In this document: positions 13,410-21,140 of the stretch, piece after piece
How positions within the stretch are numbered: position 1 is the first letter of the stretch
How the letters are laid out: every line of letters starts with the position of its first letter
From: Blastomussa wellsi
Lineage: Eukaryota; Cnidaria; Anthozoa; Scleractinia; Plerogyridae
DNA: 64,000 bases
Assembly (NCBI GenBank): GCA_947652115.1
Contig: OX393561.1
Coordinates: forward strand, 1,679,172-1,743,171
Direction of reading: 5' to 3'
Position numbers and translations under genes: made by a program
Notes under the pieces: model-generated
The model's database searches: none
What the model saw: only the letters and a program-made list of their open reading frames with translations
What the model was told of the DNA's origin: nothing

Positions 13410-13661
13410 CGTTTACTGTTGCTGTCCCCTATTAGTAAACAACATAAACGGCAAAGCCAACCCGCGGTATGCAAATCTCATGGCAAACAAAACTCCCACG
13501 CATGTGCTGTAGTTATCCAGCGTGTATCCATTCCTTGTGGATAGCCCATGCACGTAGCGCGCTAAGACGTCTGGGTAACGAATAGCTTCCTTTTCAAACA
13601 ACGCCTCCAGATACCAGCGGCAGTAAGACAGATTGTACATTAACGGCCCAAAAAAGGTGTA
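13410..13661 (-). pseudogene. ABCG last-exon copy, inverted, cut by Polinton
   Basis: The minus strand encodes a close copy of the last exon of the ABCG gene at 51940-52220 (shared stretch [20 protein letters not shown]). It ends in the same stop codon, and similarity to the plus-strand copy stops a few bases after it. The exon is cut near its 5' end by the Polinton at 13662, and the missing start of the exon is found on the other side at about 22932-22970. The frame of the surviving part is open. Confidence 0.85.
13656..13661. other. Target-site duplication, left (GGTGTA)
   Basis: GGTGTA sits directly before the left terminal repeat and again directly after the right one (22932-22937). A 6-bp duplication is the known hallmark of Polinton/Maverick integration. 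Confidence 0.9.
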
Positions 13662-13865
13662 ACTACTATAGGACGCTCATAGGGGCAGTAACCAATCAGG
13701 AGCCGAGAAAGACAATAGGCTATTGTTTGGAGAACAATAGACTCTATTGTTTTTCAAATCCAAGATGGCCGCCACAAATTTCAACCAATCACGAGCCGAG
13801 AAAAGACAAATAGGCTATTGTTTCGAGAACAATAGACTCTATTGTTTTCCAAATCCAAGATGGCG
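13662..13865 (+). repeat. Polinton left terminal inverted repeat
   Basis: The 204 bp start with ACTACTATAGGACGCTCAT and are matched by the inverted right end (22728-22931) with one difference (13794 region, GAGCCG against GAACCG). Two tandem subunits of about 95 bp each contain a CCAAT box, the palindromes AATAGGCTATT and AACAATAGACTCTATTGTT, and an AAGATGGC motif. A third partial subunit follows inside the element (13911-13942). Confidence 0.92.
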
Positions 13866-13879
13866 CCGTTAATTTTCGG

Positions 13880-14067
13880 CCAATCAGAAACAAGCATGGG
13901 GATAATTAAATCAAGATGGCCGCCACAAATTTCAACCAATCAACATCCAGTGGGGTGATCTGTGACCTGACCAATCACATCACTTCGTGACCATATAAGG
14001 ATCATGTATTTTGACTTGTAGCCATAAATAGAAAGATTGCTCAATAAAATCTTTCATTTGATTCACC
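13880..14067 (+). promoter_or_regulatory. Putative promoter of first Polinton gene block
   Basis: CCAAT boxes lie at about 13880, 13936 and 13971 (more upstream in the terminal repeat at 13692 and 13785). AAGATGGC, a YY1-like motif, occurs at 13913. A TATA-like CATATAAG sits at about 13992, some 75 bp before the first start codon. This spacing suits a polymerase II promoter with a start near 14020. Motif-based only. Confidence 0.5.
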
Positions 14068-14355
14068 ATGTCTAACTGCGATTATTGGTCTAGTCGCGAG
14101 TATTGGTCGAGGTTTGGCGAAAGATGCGAGCAAGTCGTTAACAAATACGGAAAGGATATAGTCCTTCCTACAGATTCCGTTGATGATCCCCTGAAAGAAT
14201 TCGAAGCCGTTGATGTGAGTAAAAACGTATTCCGTTTCGTGGTCTTTATCTTGTGGTTGAAACATCAATCTCAGTCATTCGAATGGTTTCTCACCATTCG
14301 TGAACGTTACCCAGACCTCTGGAGGCAATGTCTTTACAGAATGGCAAAACTATGA
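14068..14355 (+). CDS. Small Polinton protein, unknown function
   Basis: A 95-residue open frame, the first gene of the first block. It is rich in Trp, Arg and aromatic residues (SREYWSRFGE near the start, FILWLKHQ in the middle) and has no recognised domain, signal peptide or clear membrane helix. Its TGA overlaps the likely ATG of the integrase (ATGA at 14352-14355). The tight coupling and clean frame argue that it is a real gene; its role is unknown. Confidence 0.65.
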   Translation: MSNCDYWSSREYWSRFGERCEQVVNKYGKDIVLPTDSVDDPLKEFEAVDVSKNVFRFVVFILWLKHQSQSFEWFLTIRERYPDLWRQCLYRMAKL

Positions 14356-15434
14356 AGAGTAAAAAGACAAAGAAGAAGAAGGCTTATGCGACTCTGTTGA
14401 CAACCTATCGAGATCCGACCGCACCTGGTAGTTTGGGGGGCGTGGCTCGTTTTGCACGCGCACAAAAATTACCCGTTGGAAAAGTACGAAAGACATTGGA
14501 GCGTGATTTGGGTTATACCTTGCACAAACCCCGAAGACGACATTTTCCTACCCTCCCCGTGATGGTGTTTGGTATCGACGAACAATGGGCAGCAGATCTG
14601 ATCGAAGTGGTCAACATTGCCAAATCCAATCGCGGTTACAGGTATCTATTGACAGTGGTCGACGTGTTTTCCAAGTATGCCTGGGTGGAACCCGTCAAGA
14701 CCAAGACTGGAAAAGATGTGACGACTGCTTTTGAGAAGATTTTGAAACAAAGCCAAGGTCGTCAACCACAGAATCTTCAAACGGATAACGGTAAAGAATT
14801 TTACAACAAACACTTCCAAGCTTTGATGAAACGGAAAAATATCCATCATTTCTCTACCAGTGGAGACACCAAAGCTAGCATCGTAGAACGATTCAATCGC
14901 ACCTTGAAGGAAAGATTGTATCGATATTTTACCATCAAGAATACATTGACCTTCCTACCCGTGTTGCAAGATTTGGTCTTGGGCTACAATCGATCGTATC
15001 ATAGCAGCATCAAGATGGCCCCCAGCAAAGTGACTTCAAGTAATCAAGAAGAAGTATGGAACAACTTGTATGCCAAACGTTTGAATGCCAAACGTCTCAA
15101 GCCAAAGTTTAAAGTAAATGATCGCGTGAGACTCAATAAGAAGTTTAGAACCTTTAAGAAAGGTTACCTACCGGGCTGGACGGAAGAAGTGTTTATAGTA
15201 TCCAGAGTCGTCCCTGGAAGTGTGGTCACTTACAAAATCAAAGAGATGGATGAAACACCTTTGGAAGGCACCTTTTATTCTCAAGACTTACAGAAAGTCA
15301 CTGTATCAGACGACGATCTGTATCGAGTGGAAAAAGTGTTGAAACGAAAAGGGAATAAATTGCTTGTACGTTGGAAAGGTTGGCCAGATAAATACGACAG
15401 TTGGATTGACAAGAGGGACGTGAAAAAGCTTTGA
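14352..15434 (+). CDS. Polinton integrase with chromodomain
   Basis: Retroviral-type DDE integrase that would insert the element and create the 6-bp duplication. Starting at 14352 gives 360 residues; an in-frame ATG at 14328 would add eight. The start at 14352 is preferred because it forms the ATGA overlap seen elsewhere in the element. The catalytic acidic residues are visible as D82 (QWAADLIEV), D145 (QTDNGKEF) and E179 (IVERFNRTLKERL). The C-terminus from about residue 320 is a chromodomain (YRVEKVL, LLVRWKGWPDKYDSWI), which in chromoviral and Polinton integrases is thought to steer integration to modified chromatin. The N-terminus is strongly basic. All key residues are present, so it may be active. 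Confidence 0.93.
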   Translation: MKSKKTKKKKAYATLLTTYRDPTAPGSLGGVARFARAQKLPVGKVRKTLERDLGYTLHKPRRRHFPTLPVMVFGIDEQWAADLIEVVNIAKSNRGYRYLLTVVDVFSKYAWVEPVKTKTGKDVTTAFEKILKQSQGRQPQNLQTDNGKEFYNKHFQALMKRKNIHHFSTSGDTKASIVERFNRTLKERLYRYFTIKNTLTFLPVLQDLVLGYNRSYHSSIKMAPSKVTSSNQEEVWNNLYAKRLNAKRLKPKFKVNDRVRLNKKFRTFKKGYLPGWTEEVFIVSRVVPGSVVTYKIKEMDETPLEGTFYSQDLQKVTVSDDDLYRVEKVLKRKGNKLLVRWKGWPDKYDSWIDKRDVKKL

Positions 15435-15436
15435 GG

Positions 15437-16456
15437 ATGAGCGAGGAGTTTTACATTACCTTACCTAGCCACAGCAACCGGGCAGAGTTTCCCCAGAACC
15501 AAAGCAATTATTTCAAGATTCGATTACCCCATCCCATCAGGTTGCATGGTTCGAGTTGGAAAGTGGGATTGATTAGCATCTCCTTGCCAGACGTGAAAGT
15601 GCATCTCCCCAAGCTGGTCGACGGTAACGAAATCCTGTTTACCATGGATTGGATCATGAAATACCCTTCCGGTGCGTTAAAATTTGGTAGGGCCCACTAT
15701 GACCCGAAAGATCTCCGAACCATGGTAGAGTACATTGATGGTGTTGGCTTCATGAAAAGTATGGTGACATTTTTCGAGCAACGGCGCATCTTGAATTACC
15801 GAGGACCCCATCTTGGTAGCAGCTATACAGCATCCGATGGAAAGAGAATGTACGTGAAATTTCGTTGGGATGGAAACGATCTGCTGACGGATAACAAAGG
15901 GACACACGTACGCGCAATGTACTCACCAGCATTGAAGATCAATAAAATGTTGGCCTTAAAGATGGGGTGGTTGAAGGAGAGAAGCCCTGAAAATTATGAT
16001 TTGGGACCCAATTTACGTCAGGAGTTTTTTACAGACACGGTTCCCAATTTAGACACGATGACACATGATCTGGAAAACGACAAGGGTGAACCTGTGTTTT
16101 GGCTGATAGAAGAAGAAGACCTTTTTCATCTGAGCGTGACTTGTGATTGGCGCTTCACCAATCTCAACAAAGCCTTTCAAAACGTGGTGGGTTCAACATC
16201 ACGTTCCTTGTTCATTTATTCCGACGTGGGAGGTAGTTCAACGGTCGGAAATCAAGTCACGGATCTATTACGAGAGGTCAATTATCGACGCACAGGGGAT
16301 GGAAGTCATTATTTTGAACCGCTTCACATTCAATATATTCCGTTGCGCAAGACCCAGTTGGACATTATTGAGACGCAGGTGTCAGAGACAACCGGTGAAT
16401 TGACCGAATTTGGTGAAGGAAACACGATTGTCACTCTTCACTTTAAACGAGCATGA
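15437..16456 (+). CDS. Polinton structural protein, penton candidate
   Basis: A 339-residue protein starting at the ATG two bases after the integrase stop; a TTG six bases upstream is not needed. The N-terminus (EEFYITLPSHSNRAEF, then KVGLISISLP) and the C-terminus (SLFIYSDVGG, PLHIQYIPL, VTLHFKRA) are beta-rich and match a family I associate with animal Polintons and with neighbours of their capsid genes. Its place beside the major capsid candidate fits a minor capsid (penton) or other virion surface role, but I could not confirm a jelly-roll fold. No membrane segment or signal peptide. Its stop overlaps the next ATG (ATGA at 16453). Confidence 0.75.
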   Translation: MSEEFYITLPSHSNRAEFPQNQSNYFKIRLPHPIRLHGSSWKVGLISISLPDVKVHLPKLVDGNEILFTMDWIMKYPSGALKFGRAHYDPKDLRTMVEYIDGVGFMKSMVTFFEQRRILNYRGPHLGSSYTASDGKRMYVKFRWDGNDLLTDNKGTHVRAMYSPALKINKMLALKMGWLKERSPENYDLGPNLRQEFFTDTVPNLDTMTHDLENDKGEPVFWLIEEEDLFHLSVTCDWRFTNLNKAFQNVVGSTSRSLFIYSDVGGSSTVGNQVTDLLREVNYRRTGDGSHYFEPLHIQYIPLRKTQLDIIETQVSETTGELTEFGEGNTIVTLHFKRA

Positions 16457-16701
16457 AAGGTGGAAGTTTAACACGATTCAAACCTGACCCACAAGACGGA
16501 GGTGGCTTCGTTCAAGAACTGCTGAAAGCGAGTGTTGTGGGAGGTCTGAAAGGATTAAAAAGCGGTCGCGGTGTTCGAGATCGCATTTGGAAGGCAAAAC
16601 AGGGTGCAACTCGGAGCGCTAAACAAGCAGTCAAACGTAAAGCTTACGAAGTCCTAGATAGAAGCATCAAGCGAAAATTCAACGACATCTTCGGCGACTA
16701 A
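16453..16701 (+). CDS. Small basic Polinton protein (82 aa)
   Basis: Basic and Gly-rich, with a MKGG start, an early DGGG and a helical Lys/Arg-rich second half (KRKAYEVLDRSIKRKF). It begins on the ATGA overlap with the previous gene and ends in TAATG shared with the next. Size, charge and position between structural genes suggest a DNA-condensing or minor virion protein. The GG pairs could be cleavage sites for the element's protease. No family recognised. Confidence 0.65.
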   Translation: MKGGSLTRFKPDPQDGGGFVQELLKASVVGGLKGLKSGRGVRDRIWKAKQGATRSAKQAVKRKAYEVLDRSIKRKFNDIFGD

Positions 16702-16901
16702 TGAATCCCATCTACTCCAGAAGCTCGAGACTCGTGAAATCTAGAAAAGGGTTACGTCGTGAAGGATTCCCACTAACCTCGAAACGTCGACGAAAGGTAC
16801 AAAAAGGCGGATGGATTGGTCCTGAGGTCAGTAAACCTGTTGGCTACGATTGGGATCACATCTTAGCGAGAAGACAAAGGAGAAGAATAAGAAAAATATG
16901 A
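16701..16901 (+). CDS. Small basic Polinton protein (66 aa)
   Basis: Strongly Arg/Lys-rich (KRRRKVQKGG in the middle, RRQRRRIRK at the end). The basic-QKGG-hydrophobic pattern recurs in other small proteins of the element and resembles the Gly-Gly sites cut by adenovirus-type proteases. Linked to neighbours by TAATG (start) and ATGA (stop). Likely a nucleoprotein or core component; inferred from composition and context only. Confidence 0.65.
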   Translation: MNPIYSRSSRLVKSRKGLRREGFPLTSKRRRKVQKGGWIGPEVSKPVGYDWDHILARRQRRRIRKI

Positions 16902-18301
16902 CGGATACCTTGATGGACGGTGGGTTGTTACACCCTGCATCCAAATCAGTCCTGAATCCGCAACTGAACCTGTTTACCGTACCACCTACAGATCTCAGCA
17001 TGTCTAGTTATCGCATTGTACCCATTCAGACCTATACGACAGGCATCAATCCCGTGGAATTCCAAGTGGATCCGCAAGAAGATTACGTGGACCTCAGTCG
17101 AAGTTTCTTTGAGATTGAGTTAGCGCTCAAACTGGTGAATGGTGATAACATAGTCGAAGCCACGAGACTCTGGCCAACGAACAATTTGGCCCACACTTTG
17201 TTTAAACAGATCAGTGTGAGACTCAATGGTACCTTGATCAGTCCTCAAACCGACACCTATCATTACAAAGCATACCTGGAAACATTGCTCAACTACAACA
17301 GAGATGATGGAGAAACCGTACTAAGACCTCAAGGTTGGTACAATGCCCTGGACTTTCCAACAGAGTTAACTGCGAACAACACAAACACAGAAGGAGATGG
17401 ACACGAGGCTTTCAAAGAATTGTCCTCCAACCAACAAGCTTCAGTAAAACTGATGAAAGCAGAACAAGACAATTACACGGGTGGAAAAAGACACGTGCTA
17501 AGGTTTACACCCCACATCGAGGTGTTCCACTTGAACAAGTTATTGGTACCTGGTGTGCAGATTGGAATCCAGATGTACTTCAATTCTCCCAATTTGTTCT
17601 TGAATGGTGTGAACGTGGCTGGAAGATTGACGCACGAAGAGGTCAAAGTGAGAATGTACCTGTGTCAAGTAAGGCTTAATCCCAGCATCTACCGAGAGTT
17701 GATGACGAAAATGAACGTCAACCGAGCCATAGTGGCTTACCCTACCGTGAGAAGTGAAATTAGGACCTTCAACATGCAAGGGAACCAGCAAAGATACGAG
17801 TGCAACAATTTATTTCAAGGCCGAATTCCTAACAGAGTCATCGTGGGACTCGTGCATTCAGATGCCTTCAATGGTAATGTGGCACGTGATCCATTCTGTT
17901 TTCAAAAGTTTGGTGTGAGTAACATCAGGCAACTAGTGCGAGGAGAGGAGTACCCTTATGAGACCCTGGAACTAGTGCACAACGACAGTACCCAAGATCT
18001 GAGAGGTTACTATCGCTTCTTACAAGCCACGGGATGTCTGTGCAAACATCAAGGAAACATGGTGAGAAGAGAAGACTGGGGTCAAGGCAAGAATTGCACA
18101 CTGTTTGTATTTGACAATGCAGCCAACGGATGTTTGGACAGTCCTGTGTTGAACCCCAAGCAGTCAGGAGAGTTGCAGATCGTGCTGAACTTCGGTGTAC
18201 CACCGGGTAACAACATCACTGTCATCCTGTACGGAGAGTTTGAGAACCTCTTGGAGATAGACAAGAACAAAGCTGTGCTGTACGACATTTACCAACGCTA
18301 A
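16898..18301 (+). CDS. Polinton major capsid protein candidate
   Basis: A 467-residue protein if started at the ATG overlapping the previous stop (ATGA at 16898-16901). A TTG-less extension from an ATG at 16850 would read through the upstream gene and is less likely. The sequence contains LNPQLNLFTVPPTDLSM, then PVEFQVDPQEDYVDLS, then TLFKQISVRLNGTLI, then YLETLLNYNRDDGET. It matches the protein family annotated in many invertebrates as F54H12.2-like, which I regard as the Polinton double-jelly-roll capsid group. It is by far the largest structural gene and is followed at once by the maturation protease. The N-terminal MDGG-L could be a processing site. Fold assignment rests on motif memory. 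Confidence 0.8.
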   Translation: MTDTLMDGGLLHPASKSVLNPQLNLFTVPPTDLSMSSYRIVPIQTYTTGINPVEFQVDPQEDYVDLSRSFFEIELALKLVNGDNIVEATRLWPTNNLAHTLFKQISVRLNGTLISPQTDTYHYKAYLETLLNYNRDDGETVLRPQGWYNALDFPTELTANNTNTEGDGHEAFKELSSNQQASVKLMKAEQDNYTGGKRHVLRFTPHIEVFHLNKLLVPGVQIGIQMYFNSPNLFLNGVNVAGRLTHEEVKVRMYLCQVRLNPSIYRELMTKMNVNRAIVAYPTVRSEIRTFNMQGNQQRYECNNLFQGRIPNRVIVGLVHSDAFNGNVARDPFCFQKFGVSNIRQLVRGEEYPYETLELVHNDSTQDLRGYYRFLQATGCLCKHQGNMVRREDWGQGKNCTLFVFDNAANGCLDSPVLNPKQSGELQIVLNFGVPPGNNITVILYGEFENLLEIDKNKAVLYDIYQR

Positions 18302-18864
18302 TGGAGAAGGTACCTCTGAATAACGTGCAACTGGATCATTTGGCGAGAGCGGATGCCATCTTGAAACCCTACTTTTACGGGACGGTGGATTGTGATCGAT
18401 TACCACGTGGACCGATCAAGAAAGAACCTCGTGGGTACGTTGTAAACACTGATCCACACGACAAACCGGGCCAACACTGGTTGGCGCTTTGGACCCATAG
18501 TGGGAATGTGTGCGAGGTGATGGACAGCTACGCCCTACCTTTAGAGTCTTACGAGACAACAGAGCCCCTGCAAGACTGGTTAAAAGGTCAATGGAAATAT
18601 GTCATTTACAATGGACAGTCTCTACAATCGATTTACAGTAAAAGCTGTGGTGATTACGCCTTGTTTTATTTAAAAGACAGAGCGAGAGGTCAAAGCATGA
18701 ACGAGTTCTTGAGGCGTTTCTCGAAACATGATTATGTAGACAACGATCACAAAGTAGGCCAGATGTTAAAGAAGGTGGTCGAGAAAGAGTTGGAATGGGA
18801 TAAAGTTTGTAAATTGAAACATCATCAAGGCAGTTCTCGTTGCGGTGTGAGGCATTTAGTGTAA
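18301..18864 (+). CDS. Adenain-type cysteine protease (C5/Ulp1-like)
   Basis: A 187-residue protease expected to mature capsid and core proteins. Catalytic residues are visible: H59 (QHWLALW), D75 (VMDSYA), Q109 and C116 (QSIYSKSCGDYALFYL), with the seven-residue Gln-to-Cys spacing of the adenain family. Its ATG overlaps the capsid stop (TAATG at 18299-18303). It is the last gene of the first block: an AATAAA follows its stop by 16 bases. Length is close to adenovirus proteases. All catalytic positions are present, so it is probably active. Candidate substrates are the GG-containing small proteins of the element. Confidence 0.9.
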   Translation: MEKVPLNNVQLDHLARADAILKPYFYGTVDCDRLPRGPIKKEPRGYVVNTDPHDKPGQHWLALWTHSGNVCEVMDSYALPLESYETTEPLQDWLKGQWKYVIYNGQSLQSIYSKSCGDYALFYLKDRARGQSMNEFLRRFSKHDYVDNDHKVGQMLKKVVEKELEWDKVCKLKHHQGSSRCGVRHLV

Positions 18865-18880
18865 TGATTGTTGGTTTCAC

Positions 18881-18886
18881 AATAAA
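18881..18886 (+). terminator. Polyadenylation signal, first gene block
   Basis: A canonical AATAAA shortly after the protease stop and before the tRNA-like sequence. It fits the 3' end of a polymerase II transcript running from about 14.0 kb. Confidence 0.6.
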
Positions 18887-18914
18887 ATACGATTGAAAAC
18901 ATGTTCTGTGTGGT

Positions 18915-18993
18915 GGTCCTTTAGTACAATAATTAGTATCCTCGACTGCAACTCGAGAGATCGGGGCTCGATTCCCACAGGGTCGATTTTTTT
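18915..18993 (+). tRNA. Degenerate tRNA-Cys(GCA)-like sequence
   Basis: A 71-nt tRNA-shaped sequence (18915-18985) followed by seven T residues (18987-18993), a polymerase III stop. The anticodon stem is perfect (CTCGA/TCGAG) around the loop CTGCAAC, anticodon GCA. The D-arm has a four-pair stem (GTAC/GTAT) inside an A-box-like TAGTACAATAATTAG. The B-box is GGCTCGATTCC, one change from consensus. Weak points are only three pairs in the T-stem, two acceptor mismatches and no GG in the D-loop. It resembles a tRNA-Asp body with a Cys anticodon. It could be a decayed tRNA, a tRNA-like processing signal or a small polymerase III transcript. Confidence 0.5.
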
Positions 18994-19049
18994 CCTTTCA
19001 ATGTGGTATCAAAAGCAGCATACCCTTGCACATTTAGTCATTTGGAGTC

Positions 19050-19709
19050 ATGGAACGACGCGAGGCTTTTCGATTTCACACCCCTTCCAGTCTGTTGTTG
19101 GTGGGTCCTTCAGGGTGTGGCAAGACGGTGTTTACCACCAACCTTTTACTAAACAACCTCGATTTGTTTCATGCCCCACCATCCCAAATACATTATTGCT
19201 ACGGGGTGTGGCAAGAGGGGTTTCAACCCATGAAAGAACGGGGGATCAAGTTTCACGAAGGCGTTCCCGACACAGATCAATTGAAAAAGTGGTTTCCTAA
19301 AGGCGGATTGCTTGTGTTGGACGATTTAATGGCTGAGGGAGGAAACGATAAACGCGTGTTGGATCTGTTTACCAAACATTCTCACCATCAAAACGTCACC
19401 GTGCTCTACTTGTGCCAAGACATGTTTCCGCCCGGAAAATACGCAAAGAGCATTTCTCGTAATGCCCACTACATCGTAGCCTTTAAGAATCCACGAGATC
19501 AATTAGGCATGAGAAATTTACTATTACAGGCGTTTCCCACCCAATGGCAAGTTTTACAAGACACGTTTCAACGTTTGACAGAACGTCCATTTGGATACAT
19601 GGTCTTGGATTTACATCCAGGCAGTTCGGACGATCAAAGGATTCTCAGCCACCTTTTAAAAGACGAAGGATGTATGCGATGTCACAAATTCATCGAGACA
19701 TCAAGATGA
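19050..19709 (+). CDS. Packaging ATPase (FtsK/A32-like)
   Basis: A 219-residue P-loop ATPase expected to pump DNA into preformed capsids. Walker A is VGPSGCGKT (G19-T26). Walker B is GGLLVLDDLM (D91-D92). A conserved Gln follows in a beta-strand (LYLCQDMF), typical of the A32/FtsK packaging group. It ends in HKFIETSR and stops at TGA 19707-19709, overlapping the next ATG (ATGA). It is the first gene of the second block, with no obvious TATA box in front, and lies 56 bp after the tRNA-like sequence. Full length for Polinton ATPases, with all core motifs present. Confidence 0.93.
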   Translation: MERREAFRFHTPSSLLLVGPSGCGKTVFTTNLLLNNLDLFHAPPSQIHYCYGVWQEGFQPMKERGIKFHEGVPDTDQLKKWFPKGGLLVLDDLMAEGGNDKRVLDLFTKHSHHQNVTVLYLCQDMFPPGKYAKSISRNAHYIVAFKNPRDQLGMRNLLLQAFPTQWQVLQDTFQRLTERPFGYMVLDLHPGSSDDQRILSHLLKDEGCMRCHKFIETSR

Positions 19710-20254
19710 GATCTTCCCAAGATTTAATTACTACCGTATCTCTAATGAACGGATCCAGGAAAAGCGCTCAGCTGGTAAACAAAGATCTGCTGTACCGATT
19801 GGATGGGTTGTTTGCCTTCTACCACCGTCAGTGGTGGTGTCATCGTCAAATGTTTTACCACTTTAAGTGGTGCCACGGTTGTTTGAATGCTTTGGCTTTG
19901 ATGATCGTGGCAGCAGGCATCGTGGTAGGATCCGTCTTGGAAAACAGTATCCTGATTGCCTGTTTAACTGCCGCTGGAACTGTGATTAAGGGGTGGAATG
20001 ATTTCAAAAAGTTTTCATTCAAAATCGACATGAGTCGCTTTGCCTACACCACTTACGGCAAAACATTGATCGAATTGAGAACCTACGTGCGAGGACTTCC
20101 GATGGATGAGTTTGAGGGATTTTTGATCAAGATGCAAACCTTGGATGACACAATCACTGATTTCACACCCCCTGTATCTGACAAGTGCGTGCAAGAATAC
20201 CAACAACGATTTCGCTACGACCACGTCGATAAAAGCAGGAGCACTGACGTGTGA
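19706..20254 (+). CDS. Two-helix membrane protein, SLATT-like?
   Basis: A 182-residue protein starting at the ATG that overlaps the ATPase stop. A longer frame exists upstream but lies inside the ATPase gene. It has an aromatic/basic helix (FAFYHRQWWCHRQMFYHF), two adjacent hydrophobic segments near residues 69-105 (ALALMIVAAGIVVG and ILIACLTAAGTVI) and then a helical, polar C-terminal half. This layout recalls SLATT-type two-helix membrane effectors of bacteria, but the match is by eye. In a virion it could instead act in membrane association, entry or exit. A 15-bp gap separates it from the next ATG. Confidence 0.7.
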   Translation: MRSSQDLITTVSLMNGSRKSAQLVNKDLLYRLDGLFAFYHRQWWCHRQMFYHFKWCHGCLNALALMIVAAGIVVGSVLENSILIACLTAAGTVIKGWNDFKKFSFKIDMSRFAYTTYGKTLIELRTYVRGLPMDEFEGFLIKMQTLDDTITDFTPPVSDKCVQEYQQRFRYDHVDKSRSTDV

Positions 20255-20269
20255 GTGCTAGTATGTGTC

Positions 20270-20467
20270 ATGAAGAGAAAGCGAACAGTTCGTAGAAAAC
20301 CAAGGAGGCAAAGGAGGGCACAAAAAGGGGGATTATTACCGTTGGCAGCTCTCATTCCCGCTTTAGTAGCAGCAGGAAAGGCAGCGGCTCTAGGAGGAAT
20401 CTCTAGTGCAGCGGGTTACGGTGTGAAAAAAGGTTTGGAAGCTGCTTCGCGTAAACGTCGACGATGA
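20270..20467 (+). CDS. Basic core protein, pX/mu-like
   Basis: A 65-residue protein starting at the first ATG after the previous stop; the in-frame GTG at 20255 is not needed. The first 20 residues are almost all Arg/Lys (KRKRTVRRKPRRQRR). Then come AQKGG and a hydrophobic stretch (LLPLAALIPALVAAG), then a Gly/Ala region and a basic tail. A basic block, a GG cleavage-like site and a hydrophobic segment are the layout of the adenovirus pX (mu precursor) core protein. A DNA-condensing, protease-processed core protein is therefore the best guess. Stop overlaps the next ATG (ATGA at 20464). Confidence 0.7.
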   Translation: MKRKRTVRRKPRRQRRAQKGGLLPLAALIPALVAAGKAAALGGISSAAGYGVKKGLEAASRKRRR

Positions 20468-20814
20468 AAAACAAACCAAAGACCAAGAAAAGAAGTAAAC
20501 AGCGAGGCGGAGCACTGGCTCGACGTAGACATCGATTGGTAGACAAGATCGCTGAAGGAGCCAGTATGTTCTTATCGGGACCCTCACCTACCTTTGCTAC
20601 TCTGGCTTTGAAATTAGCAGGACAGGCAGCAAAAGGAATCAGAGACAATGTGAATCACTATAACAAGAGGCAACGTGGAGGTGCACTGCTTACTGTTCTC
20701 AAGAACGCGGCCAAGATCGGGTACAAGCTCGGCAAGGACAAGAGGTATAAGAGAATGGGAGCAAAGGGTGTCACAGGCAGTTACAACAGACGTCCTGCAC
20801 CGTGGGAAGTATGA
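20464..20814 (+). CDS. Basic Polinton protein with two GG sites
   Basis: 116 residues, starting on ATGA. Two copies of a QRGGAL motif (SKQRGGALARRR near residue 15 and KRQRGGALLTVLKNAAKIG near residue 75) divide the protein into a short basic leader, a central helical part (KIAEGASMF, ATLALKLAGQAAKGI) and a basic tail. The repeated motif looks like paired protease sites, suggesting a precursor cut into three peptides. Likely a core or minor capsid (pVI/pVII-type) protein; inferred from composition and context. Its stop overlaps the next ATG. Confidence 0.7.
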   Translation: MKNKPKTKKRSKQRGGALARRRHRLVDKIAEGASMFLSGPSPTFATLALKLAGQAAKGIRDNVNHYNKRQRGGALLTVLKNAAKIGYKLGKDKRYKRMGAKGVTGSYNRRPAPWEV

Positions 20815-21140
20815 GTCGTTTACGTAGACAACGCCCTTTCTTGGAGGCTATTCTCAAAGAGGCCAATCGGAACAGGAGACAAGAGATGTTAGAACATGCT
20901 AATGCAGATCAAATCAATACCGTGAGCGAAATGGTTCTCAACCTATTACGAAACAGAATTCCCGTTCACCCAATTACCATGGCTAAGCTGCACCACTATA
21001 AGACAACGCTACGCGAAGTGGGGAAACGTAAAAACTCAGTGAAGAGACGACGAGAACATCTCCAAAAACAAAAGGGTGCTGGATTCTGGCAAGGTTTACA
21101 CGACGTATTCAAGGCATGTCACTGCAAGAGCAGAGGCTGA
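20811..21140 (+). CDS. Conserved small Polinton protein (109 aa)
   Basis: Begins on ATGA with the previous gene. The first part is helical and basic (RRQRPFLEAILKEANRNRRQ); the middle (INTVSEMVLNLLRNRIPVHP) and C-terminal region (SVKRRREHLQKQKGAGFW) match a pattern I recall from many cnidarian and arthropod Polinton-type loci, without known function. KGAGFW again resembles a protease site. The last residues contain two Cys (CHC). The gene overlaps the next one by 25 bp. Confidence 0.7.
   Translation: MSRLRRQRPFLEAILKEANRNRRQEMLEHANADQINTVSEMVLNLLRNRIPVHPITMAKLHHYKTTLREVGKRKNSVKRRREHLQKQKGAGFWQGLHDVFKACHCKSRG

Noticed and set aside
14646..14849. Minus-strand frames within the Polinton (also 15677, 17540, 17925, 21653)
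   Set aside because: All lie opposite well-supported plus-strand genes and have no recognisable domain; no polymerase motif was found on either strand.
16850..16897. Upstream start for the capsid candidate
   Set aside because: The 16 extra residues overlap the preceding basic gene and are low-complexity Lys-rich; the ATGA start at 16898 fits the local pattern.
18893..19300. 135-codon open frame between protease and ATPase
   Set aside because: It crosses the tRNA-like sequence and then runs as an out-of-frame shadow of the ATPase.
19544..19705. Longer 236-codon version of the two-helix membrane gene
   Set aside because: The extra 54 codons lie inside the ATPase gene and lack conserved features; the ATG at 19706 gives the stop/start overlap typical of the element.
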